From CAJQQK01 sp965224225 (lineage in GTDB: Bacteria > Pseudomonadota > Alphaproteobacteria > Rhizobiales > Hyphomicrobiaceae), in NCBI GenBank assembly GCA_965224225.1, contig CBDCZF010000032.1, forward strand, positions 1 to 64,000: 64,000 bases of DNA, in the 5' to 3' direction. Shown here one piece after another: positions 25,329 to 33,203 of the stretch; positions within the stretch are counted from its first letter, which is position 1; each line of letters starts with the position of its first letter. The notes below the pieces were generated by a model. That model searched no databases. It was given only the letters and a program-made list of their open reading frames with translations, and was not told where the DNA came from. The position numbers and the translations under genes were made by a program.

Positions 25329-27003
25329 GAGGGCGTGTGAAAACGTAGTCTGCCGAACGTACGTGATAGGGTCGTCCCATTGATTCTCTGCGGGGGCGGA
25401 TCATGAAGCGGTTCATCGAGGGTTCTGATCGCAACCAGGCGACGCTGTTTCCTGAACGGCTGGATGACTATGTCAGCGATGACAATCCGGCTCGCGCGAT
25501 TGATGCCTTCGTTGATGCACTGGATTTGAGCGCACTTGGCTTTGATGTCGTGCCAGAAGCCACCGGCCGACCCGGTTATCATCCGGCGACGATGCTCAAG
25601 ATCTACGTCTATGGCTACCTCAATCAGGTCCAATCTTCGCGTCGGCTGGAACGTGAGTGCGGTCGCAATGTCGAACTTGTCTGGCTGACCGGTTCACTGA
25701 AGCCAGACTTCAAAACGATCGCCGATTTCCGCAAAGACAACGGGCCTGCCATCCGCAATGTATGCCGACAGTTTGTTGCGCTGTGCCGCGATATCAATCT
25801 GCTGGGCAGCGACAGCGTTGCTATCGACGGCAGTAAGTTCAAGGCTGTGAATGCCAAGGCCAAGAATTTCACACGCGAGAAACTGCGCAAGCGCTTCAAG
25901 GAGATCGATGAACGCATTCAGCGCTACTTGTCGGAACTCGATCGCGCCGACGACGTGCACTCTGCTACCGGCATGCCGGTGAGCGATACGCAGATCAAGC
26001 GTGTCATCGACAAGATTGCGTGGCTCAAGAAGGAAGCCGACAAGTTGGCTGAGGTTCAAGCCGAGATGGACCGTACGGGCGTCAACCAGATCTCGGAAAC
26101 AGACCCCGATGCACGTTCTATGGCGATCACCAGCCGGCATCCCCGTGTCATTGGCTATAACGTGCAAAGTGCCGTCGAGACCGAGCATCACCTGATCGTT
26201 GCCCACGAGGTGACCAACATCGGATCGGACCGCAATGCACTATCAGATATGGCCAATCAGGCGCGGGATGCGCTCGGCGTTGAGACGCTCGATGCGGTTG
26301 CCGACAAAGGCTACTACAAGGGCGAGGAGATCGTTGCCTGCGAAGACGATGACATCACGGTGACGCTGCCTAAACCCAAAACCTCGAACGCCAAGGCAGA
26401 TGGCCGATTCGACCGCAGTGCGTTCATCTATGATGCCGAAAAGAACATATACATTTGTCCGGCAGGCCAGCATCTCACGTATCGAATGACACGCAAGGAA
26501 GGCGGCAAGGTTCTTCATCGCTATTGGACAACCGCCTGCGAAACATGTCCGGTTAAGCACCACTGCACGCCGGGCAAGGAGCGCCGTATCTCACGATGGG
26601 AACGCCAAGATGTCCTGGAGCGTGTGCAACAGCGCCTTGAAGAAAACCCGGATAAGATGGCGACGCGCCGCGAGACGGCCGAGCATCCCTTCGGTACGAT
26701 CAAAGCGTGGATGGGTGCGACCCACTTCAAAATGCGAACGCTCAAACACGTTGCCACCGAAATGTCGCTCCATGTCCTCGCCTACAACATGATGCGCGTG
26801 ATCTCGATTGTCGGAACGACGGAACTGATCAAGGCCATCGCGGCCCTATTATCGCGGTTTGCGGCGATAACCGTGTCAGAGAATGCAATCTGCGGCCCAC
26901 AACGCCGTTGCAAAGAGATTTGAGAAGAAAAACACCAAATTGCTGCGCGTCACCGAAGTACTCGAATGGCCGGCCGAATGACGGCACGTTCTCACACACC
27001 CTC
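25329..27003 (+). mobile_element. IS1182-family-like insertion sequence (1,675 bp, TSD TTGA)
   Basis: Ends GAGGGCGTGTGAAAACGT and, on the opposite strand, GAGGGTGTGTGAGAACGT (16 of 18 match). A 4-bp target duplication TTGA lies at 25325-25328 and 27004-27007. One transposase gene occupies most of the element. Intact ends, intact transposase and an exact duplication point to a recent, possibly active insertion. Confidence 0.93.
25403..26923 (+). CDS. IS1182-family transposase
   Basis: 506 residues. An N-terminal DUF772-type domain (GYHPATMLKIYVYGYLNQVQ) and SLKPDFKTIADFRK lead into the DDE catalytic domain (VAIDGSKFKAVNAK; VADKGYYKGEEI). The C-terminal part has a cysteine cluster (CETCPVKHHCTPG) and the usual EHPFGTIKAWMG ending region. 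No internal damage. Confidence 0.93.
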   Translation: MKRFIEGSDRNQATLFPERLDDYVSDDNPARAIDAFVDALDLSALGFDVVPEATGRPGYHPATMLKIYVYGYLNQVQSSRRLERECGRNVELVWLTGSLKPDFKTIADFRKDNGPAIRNVCRQFVALCRDINLLGSDSVAIDGSKFKAVNAKAKNFTREKLRKRFKEIDERIQRYLSELDRADDVHSATGMPVSDTQIKRVIDKIAWLKKEADKLAEVQAEMDRTGVNQISETDPDARSMAITSRHPRVIGYNVQSAVETEHHLIVAHEVTNIGSDRNALSDMANQARDALGVETLDAVADKGYYKGEEIVACEDDDITVTLPKPKTSNAKADGRFDRSAFIYDAEKNIYICPAGQHLTYRMTRKEGGKVLHRYWTTACETCPVKHHCTPGKERRISRWERQDVLERVQQRLEENPDKMATRRETAEHPFGTIKAWMGATHFKMRTLKHVATEMSLHVLAYNMMRVISIVGTTELIKAIAALLSRFAAITVSENAICGPQRRCKEI

Positions 27004-27913
27004 TTGACGCCACTAGCGGTACGACCGCGTCGTCAACGGTGCGGTATCGGCCTTGAGCTGATGAACTACGCGCTTCGCGCTCTTGAAGAGCAAGGCGAAA
27101 CGATATTCTTTGTTCTCGGAATACCGGACTACTATCCTAAGGCCGGTTTTTGCGCCCGGCTCACGTCCAATGTTGACAGCCCGTGGACGGGCGATCGGGC
27201 GTTTATGGTGAGGTCCAAGCACAAACCTCAAGGGCGTCTGGTATTGCCCAAATCGATAGCCATCGCCCACTAGTTGAAGCACGAGAGTTGGCCGATCACG
27301 AATGGCCGTTGTGGCTCGACGCAGAAGATCTCATCCTGGAGCTATCACATTGGCAACTGAGCCAGGTTCTGCCGTGATGTGTTTATTTACGATTCAGCGG
27401 CAGTTGCCCCATGCCTAACAACTCGATTTGAGCACGATTGGTTTTCGATTTCCCAGTCATGTACATTCAATAGCTCCAGTTCCAACGAGGTCCTAAGCCT
27501 TTGAGTATTGGAGCCGCCGGACATGGAGCTGTGGAGAGGACCATGGATGCATCCATTCGAGAGTTTGCTGACAAGGGTTTTCTCGTCGTTCGGGGAGCGG
27601 TGGCGAGAGATGTCATTCTTGATTGCGTCGAAGCAATTGAGAGCGAACTTTGCGCTCAAGGCGTCGATCCTCATGATCGAGCGACTTGGACCTCTCCAGT
27701 TGTCAGGCTGACATGCCCAGAGGGCCCCGCCTTCGCAACCGCAGGTACATCGCCAGCGCTACAGCAATGCTATGATACGTTGCTCGGTAAAGACCGTTGG
27801 ATCAGGAGGAATGGCATCGGCGGTAGCATTCCGGTGCGCTTCCCGAGTGACAGAGACCCTGGTGATGCAGGTTGGCATATTGATGGAAGTTACGACGTCG
27901 ATGGTCAATGGTG

Positions 27914-29306
27914 GAGCTATGACCCAACTTGGGTGATGGTCTGATCAGGCGGCATTTCGTGTCGGCTCGGTTGCTTCGACACCGTCAGTGAATTTGACGC
28001 CCTCGATGATCTTGGGCAAGTGGTTTCTGCCTTTCAATCGGCGCCACGTCCTGCTCGCCGCCATCACCAGTTTGAAAACCATCACGAGTGCGGTGCCGTG
28101 GCTGAGGCTGCCTTTGGTGCGCACGGTTCGGTGGCGCACGGTCGCAAACACACTTTCGATCGGGTTGGTCGTGCGCAGGTGCTGCCAGTGCTCGGCGGGA
28201 AAGTCGAAGAAAGCGAGCAGGGCTTCGCGGTCTTTCGTCAAGCAGGTGACCGCCGGCTGATACTTCGCCCGGTATTTCTCGGCAAATACGCCAACGGCGG
28301 TCTCCGCGCTGGCTCGGTCCGGAGCGTTCCAGATCTCCACGAGATCAGCCTTCGCGTGCTTCTGGACCGACTTTGGCAGCTTGTTGAGCACGTTTGCGAT
28401 CTTGTGCACCCAGCAACGCTGATGACGGGTGCCGGGGAACACTTCATCCAGTGCTTTCCAGAACCCCAATGCGCCGTCGCCGGTTGCCAGTTTCGGGGCA
28501 ATGGTCAACCCGCGCGCCTGCAAATCGACAAGCAGTTCGCGCCAGCTTTGCGTGCTCTCGCGATAGCCGATCTGAAAACCGACCAGCTCCTTTTTGCCTT
28601 CCGGTGTCGCGCCGATGATCACGAGAATGCATTGCGCGTCCTCTTCCATGCGGGCCTGAATGTGGATGCCGTCCGCCCAGATGTAGACGTAGCGGCGCGC
28701 CGACAGATCGCGGCTCTGCCAGCGCGTCAGATCAGCTTTCCAATCGGCCTTGAGCCGGGCGATGACCGGCGGTGACAGGTTCGGTGCCTCTTGGCCGAGT
28801 AGCGCTGACAATGCCTCTTGAAAATCTCCGGTCGAGATGCCGCGTAAATACAGGACCGGCAACAAGGCATCCAGAGATGCGCTACGCCGCGCCCACTTCG
28901 GCAGGATCGCCGAGGAGAAGCGAATGCGTTCGCCAGCCGTCTCGTCGCCACCGCGGTCACGAACTTTGGCGCGGCGAACTGCAACCGGACCGATGCCGGT
29001 TTGCACCTGACGCTCAGGGCCGTGACCATGGCGCACGACGCGCCGGTGGCCGTCGGCAGTCCGCAGGCCGGCGTGGACGGCTAGAAACTCTTCGACCTCG
29101 GCCTCGACGGCCTTGGCCAGCAACTCGCGGGCCCCGGCACGCAGCACCTCAGTCAGAGGATCATCGATTGCATCTGGCTGGCGCAGCGGGATGACTGTAG
29201 TGTTCGACATAGGCGTATCGCTCCTTTGGAGTTCATGGCTGGTCTCGATAACCGCCACGATACGCCGCCTCTCTCAGATTCTGTCACCCAAATTCGGTCA
29301 TAGCTC
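27914..29306 (-). mobile_element. IS256-family insertion sequence (1,393 bp, 9-bp TSD)
   Basis: Terminal inverted repeats GAGCTATGACCCAACTTGGG and GAGCTATGACCGAATTTGGG (two mismatches over 20 bp). The target duplication TCAATGGTG is exact at 27905-27913 and 29307-29315. One full transposase gene on the minus strand. Complete and apparently recent. Confidence 0.94.
27945..29210 (-). CDS. IS256-family (mutator-type) transposase
   Basis: 421 residues from ATG 29210 (AAGGAG upstream); an in-frame ATG at 29258 lies further into the IS end. Catalytic Asp in YIWADGIHIQA, second Asp in ATGDGALGFWKAL, the family CWVHKIANVLNKLP motif and catalytic Glu in TTNPIESVFATVRHRT are all present. Complete C-terminus. 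Confidence 0.95.
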   Translation of the reverse strand: MSNTTVIPLRQPDAIDDPLTEVLRAGARELLAKAVEAEVEEFLAVHAGLRTADGHRRVVRHGHGPERQVQTGIGPVAVRRAKVRDRGGDETAGERIRFSSAILPKWARRSASLDALLPVLYLRGISTGDFQEALSALLGQEAPNLSPPVIARLKADWKADLTRWQSRDLSARRYVYIWADGIHIQARMEEDAQCILVIIGATPEGKKELVGFQIGYRESTQSWRELLVDLQARGLTIAPKLATGDGALGFWKALDEVFPGTRHQRCWVHKIANVLNKLPKSVQKHAKADLVEIWNAPDRASAETAVGVFAEKYRAKYQPAVTCLTKDREALLAFFDFPAEHWQHLRTTNPIESVFATVRHRTVRTKGSLSHGTALVMVFKLVMAASRTWRRLKGRNHLPKIIEGVKFTDGVEATEPTRNAA

Positions 29307-29985
29307 TCAATGGTGGGTGAACCTACACAGTCGAGATCGCGCGCTCCTTGCACTTTTTTTGTTTACTGACGTCGGTGCCGATGACGCGCCGACAGAGTTG
29401 ATCGTAGGTTCTCACCTTGATGTACCGCCAGTGTTGGCGCGTTTCGGTGAGCGTGGTGTGTTTTTCGGCGACGTTATTGATCAATTACCTGCATCAACTT
29501 ACGAGCGTCCGCGAGCCAAGGCAATTGGTCGAGCTGGAGACGTTTTTGTATGCCATCCGTTTCTATTGCATCGTGCCACTTGGCCTCACCGAGGTTCAAT
29601 TCCACGAATGATAGCCCAGCCGGGGATAGGTCATCGCGAGCCATTTGCTCTGCTTGATCCTTCGAATGCCTGCGTGGTTGAGCAAACAATTTTGCAAAGT
29701 CTGCTGTAAGCGACCCCAATGAATGACTACTCATGTCCACGACAAGAGCATTTCCCTTGATGGCCCGTACCAGAAAGGCCAGTTCGAGCACTTGGCGTCC
29801 GGTCATTGGGGTATCGCGACGGAACCAACAACGTTTGAAAAACATTGAATCGTGCACACGTTGTGGGTCAGTCTTTCACGCGTTGCGACACTGCTTCCGA
29901 CGCATCTCACAATCGACCGGTTGCGAGACGCACCATCTGCTTAGCATGAAATATCTTCGGTTCTTTGCCGGTTCATGAGTGAGGC

Positions 29986-32394
29986 TCACGGGGTCCGCCA
30001 AATTCCCCCATCGATCCCGTCGACGCCCGCCGGCGCCGCGTTCGTAACGGCGTGGAAACGGGCTTGCCAATTGATCTGGTCCTGGTCCCGAGTGTGGCGA
30101 ATGCCGTCCTTGGCAATCCTTCGGGCGAACAGAATTGTTGCCTGCCGCCGCGCCTCGTGATGCGCCATCTCCAAGCCTCCCGAGCCGGCGGCGATGTCAC
30201 CTTCGGCGAATTCCACCCTTGCGCGCTGGCGCAGCAATTCGGGAACGTAAAGCCGGATGCCGTTCCGCTCAGCTTGTCTCAGACCGCGAACGGCGTGCTC
30301 GCGGGCAAGCTGCAATTTGCCCTCGCGGCGAGCGGCCTCGCTTTGCAGGGCGGCGATCAGCGGGCCGAGTTGGCCGGCACCAGTTGCAGTGTAGGCGGCA
30401 AGCGCGCCATCCAGCATGCGCAAGCCGACCCGCGGCCTGAGGCGCGCTGCGCCGGCAGCCCGGATGACGTCGCACCAGGCCGTCCAGTAGGGGAAGTTGT
30501 GCTCGACGGCACTGGCGCGTGCCTCGCCGGCGATGAGCATTGCGCGTTCGAGATCGTCGTCCATCAAGGCCGCCAGAGCCAGCACGGACTTGGTGTGAGC
30601 CGTGGTGTGAGGATGGTCGAGCCGGTCGGCATGATGGAGGGCAGAGAGGTGGTCGCGATTGGCTTCGGCGGCCGCACCGACCAGCCGGTTGATCCAGCTG
30701 CGATGGGCGAGTGCAAGGGCTGCCTGGTCGGAGCCGAAGGCAAAGCGCAACACGGCGTGGCGGTCGGTCGAGTAGTTTTCATCAACGTAGGTGTAGTGGC
30801 CGGCTGCCGCCAGCGGCTCGCCGGACAGCATGACGGCAACGGCGTGCATGCGGTGGACGAGCAGGTCCATGCCGAGAATGGCATGGGCGCCGGCTTGATC
30901 TTTCTCGATACGGTTGAGCAGCACGTTGCCGATCGTCAGGGCCGCGCGAATTTCGCCGGCAACCAGGTGATAGGACTGCAGTCCCCACAACGCGCGGAAC
31001 TCCGCCAGTGTACGCCAATCCCGGCTGATGCGGCCGGCGGGGAGCGACAGGGAGCGCTGGCAGACTTCGAACACATCGTTTGCCGCATTGCCCTTGGCAA
31101 GCGCGAGTTGGACGGCCAGCAGCTGCAATAGCATGCGGTCGCGCATGTCGCTTGGCGCGCGCGGCGAGGTCTCGAGTGCCTGGTTGAGATGGCTGATGGC
31201 AAGCGGTGCGTCGTTGCAGGCAATCGCCTGCCAGGCCGCCTTGCTGAGCCAGCGTTTGGTCTGACGCGGGTTGTTTGCCGCCTTGTGGTGTTCAGCGATG
31301 GTCTCGAATGAGCAGCACGAGCCGCAATCGCTCGTCTGAGGCAGGCTGGCCGCTGCGCGGCGGTGCAGGCGCAGGCGGTCGGTCGGTGGCACCGTCTGAT
31401 AGGCAACGCGACCGAATGCAGATCGGCGGAACTCGAAGCCGTGGGGCTCAGAACCGGGCATGCATTCCCGCACCGCTATCGACTGAATGACACCGAGCCG
31501 CTCAGCGGCGTTCAGTGCCTCTTGAATGCGGCCGGCATCGATCTCGAGCATTTGGGCAAGTACCGGCGCTTCGAACCTCATACCGGCAATGGCCGCAGCC
31601 ATGATCAAGGGCTTGAGATCGCCGAGCGCATCGAGCGCCGCCAGGTGAGCGAGTTCGGAGCTGAGGCCTCGTCTCTCGGGTTGTCGTGGGTAAATCGCCT
31701 GCTGCTGGCAGGGAAACTTGCGATCAGGGGTCCGAACAGCCCGTTCGGCACCTTCGAACGATGGTGGCGATGGAACTGGATTGTCCGGTTCCTCATCCGT
31801 CGTCCAGGTGTCGCTGACCGGCATGATCCCGTCTTCGACATCGCACAACCGACGAAATGCCGCCGAGATCTGCAACCGGCAGGACGTCGGGCACGTCGCG
31901 GAGCCAAGCGGTGGGCAACGGGCGATTGCATCGAGCAGGGCGTCGGAGCGGACCGGGCCGGCACACTTCGGAATGCCGGCATTGATGGCATCGAGCGCCA
32001 ATACGGGCCCATTGCCCGCACGCGCCTGGTCTTGGAGGCGAGCGGCACAGGCAATGGCGCGCTTTGGATCGTCGAGCCTCAGCCGCTCGACACCCCATAT
32101 GCCGACGAGTTCACGACGGCTGAACTCAACGACCTGTGCGCCTGCTGCTGCGAGTTGTTCGCCAATGTGCTCCCGGAGCGACGGCTCCAAGACCGCAGTC
32201 GCCGGTTCATCGAATGCGGTCGCGGGCAGGCGAATGCGAAGCAGAATGATGAGCCGCCGTTCACTGTCGCCGAGGCGGGCACTGATCCAGTCGTGCAGGA
32301 AGGAATCGCTGAATGCCTGCTCAGCACATGAGCCCGACGCGGCTTTTTCTTGCTGCGCTTGCAGGGCATCGCGGACAGGATTCTCGTCGGACAT
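29986..32394 (-). CDS. degenerate cyclase-homology / TPR-repeat protein
   Basis: About 802 residues from ATG 32394 (MSDENPVRD; an ATG at 32475 is also in frame). Residues about 40-200 look like a cyclase-homology domain by arrangement (RRLIILLRIRLP … AAGAQVVEFSRRELVGIWG) but the metal-binding Asp and GDG motifs are gone. The middle resembles the helical/winged region that follows the NTPase in AAA-cyclase-TPR regulators (LIMAAAIAGMRFEAPVLAQM), with no Walker A seen. The rest is alpha-helical TPR-like repeats. It lies 170 bp downstream of soxG on the same strand. It may be a signalling or scaffold protein; function unknown. Confidence 0.6.
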   Translation of the reverse strand: MSDENPVRDALQAQQEKAASGSCAEQAFSDSFLHDWISARLGDSERRLIILLRIRLPATAFDEPATAVLEPSLREHIGEQLAAAGAQVVEFSRRELVGIWGVERLRLDDPKRAIACAARLQDQARAGNGPVLALDAINAGIPKCAGPVRSDALLDAIARCPPLGSATCPTSCRLQISAAFRRLCDVEDGIMPVSDTWTTDEEPDNPVPSPPSFEGAERAVRTPDRKFPCQQQAIYPRQPERRGLSSELAHLAALDALGDLKPLIMAAAIAGMRFEAPVLAQMLEIDAGRIQEALNAAERLGVIQSIAVRECMPGSEPHGFEFRRSAFGRVAYQTVPPTDRLRLHRRAAASLPQTSDCGSCCSFETIAEHHKAANNPRQTKRWLSKAAWQAIACNDAPLAISHLNQALETSPRAPSDMRDRMLLQLLAVQLALAKGNAANDVFEVCQRSLSLPAGRISRDWRTLAEFRALWGLQSYHLVAGEIRAALTIGNVLLNRIEKDQAGAHAILGMDLLVHRMHAVAVMLSGEPLAAAGHYTYVDENYSTDRHAVLRFAFGSDQAALALAHRSWINRLVGAAAEANRDHLSALHHADRLDHPHTTAHTKSVLALAALMDDDLERAMLIAGEARASAVEHNFPYWTAWCDVIRAAGAARLRPRVGLRMLDGALAAYTATGAGQLGPLIAALQSEAARREGKLQLAREHAVRGLRQAERNGIRLYVPELLRQRARVEFAEGDIAAGSGGLEMAHHEARRQATILFARRIAKDGIRHTRDQDQINWQARFHAVTNAAPAGVDGIDGGIWRTP

Positions 32395-32564
32395 CACGGC
32401 CGGCCAACATCGAAGCGCGAGCCGGGCCATTGAAAATCGGACGGGCCGGCAGTCGCGGCGTTGTCTGATGTTCAAGGCCCTTCAAGATCCGTGCCGATTA
32501 TCGTCCAAGGTGCCAACCAGGTTAACCGGCCGGCCAAATGGCACCTGCCTGCTGCATCATCCAG

Positions 32565-33203
32565 CTATGCGGGACCGGCAAGGCCGGTCAGCTCGGCTGC
32601 CTCGATGAGGTGCTGGGCGAGATAGCGCCCGAACGAGCGCCAGCACTCGATCCGGTAGTGAGGACCCAAATCAATATTGCCACGCCGCAACAGGACGATC
32701 TCCGCCTTGGCATAGAGCGTGCGCGTCGCTGTCCCGACCGGAAAGGCGGCATCGTCCAGATCGAGCGGGCAACCGGTATTGAGCAGGTCGGCGGCACCGG
32801 GTCCCGTCAGCTCGATCGCGCAATTGCGGTGCGAGACGTCGACGAGGGCATGCCCGTCGCCGAGGCCTGCTGCAATGAGACCGGCAAGCTCGGCACTGCC
32901 GGCACCTGCATCTTCGCGAATGAGCAGCCACTCGTCCGGCCCGAGCCGGGCCGACAGCAGGGCATGGCGGCTTTCACCGGCGGTCTCGCGCAAAGCGTTG
33001 ATCGGTTGCGACAGATCGAATCCGGCGACATTGGCCTGGTATTGCGCGGCTTGCGGCGCATGGCGCAGCGTGAACCGGGTCGCAGCCGGCATAGCCCGCA
33101 AACCAACGCGCGCGCCCGGCGCCATGGTGAATGTATCCGGCAGATTGAGCCCGCTATCATCGAACACGGAGCGCCGGCCGGCCATCGCGATCGCCTCAGA
33201 CAT
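32565..33203 (-). CDS. soxG: sarcosine oxidase gamma subunit
   Basis: 212 residues, the smallest folate-side subunit of heterotetrameric sarcosine oxidase, which oxidatively demethylates sarcosine to glycine with transfer of the methyl carbon to tetrahydrofolate. Recognised by the GcvT-like C-terminal half (GLGDGHALVDVSHRNCAIEL, GPGAADLLNTGCPLDL) and by position: it overlaps the soxA 3' end by 8 bp as last gene of soxBDAG. Confidence 0.9.
   Translation of the reverse strand: MSEAIAMAGRRSVFDDSGLNLPDTFTMAPGARVGLRAMPAATRFTLRHAPQAAQYQANVAGFDLSQPINALRETAGESRHALLSARLGPDEWLLIREDAGAGSAELAGLIAAGLGDGHALVDVSHRNCAIELTGPGAADLLNTGCPLDLDDAAFPVGTATRTLYAKAEIVLLRRGNIDLGPHYRIECWRSFGRYLAQHLIEAAELTGLAGPA

Larger units (their letters stand above)
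25085..27273 (+). pseudogene. GNAT acetyltransferase split by an IS1182-like element
   Basis: The 5' piece (25085-25328, MTIELRAAGTSDAGQTRAVV…AAML) and the 3' piece (27008-27273, TPLAVRPRRQRCGIGLELMN…) are parts of one GCN5-related N-acetyltransferase. Deleting the element and one TTGA copy restores an uninterrupted frame of about 170 residues through the acetyl-CoA motif QRCGIG and a PDYYPKAGF strand. The gene is therefore undamaged apart from the insertion. Substrate unknown. Confidence 0.92.
27543..29709 (+). pseudogene. phytanoyl-CoA dioxygenase (PhyH)-family protein split by an IS256-like element
   Basis: Two exons of one gene, 27543-27913 and 29316-29709. Removing the IS and one target duplication gives a continuous 254-residue frame crossing the junction as DVDGQW-WVNLHSRD. 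Fe(II)/2-oxoglutarate dioxygenase ligands are visible: HIDG supplies His and Asp, VCHPFLLHR gives the distal His, and PRMIAQPG includes the 2-oxoglutarate-binding Arg. AGAGGA precedes the ATG. Such enzymes hydroxylate small molecules; the substrate cannot be told. The gene is otherwise intact, indicating recent loss. Confidence 0.9.

Noticed and set aside
27390..27500. Possible integron attC site (GCCTAAC core followed by AACTCG) between the GNAT and PhyH genes
   Set aside because: No matching inverse core (GTTRGGC-type) or complementary L' arm follows within 150 bp, and no second attC flanks either gene.
29474..29985. Possible small gene at the end of the PhyH gene and in the gap after it
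   Set aside because: Minus-strand frame overlaps the PhyH 3' exon and shows no motif; the remaining gap (29710-29985) has no convincing frame on either strand.
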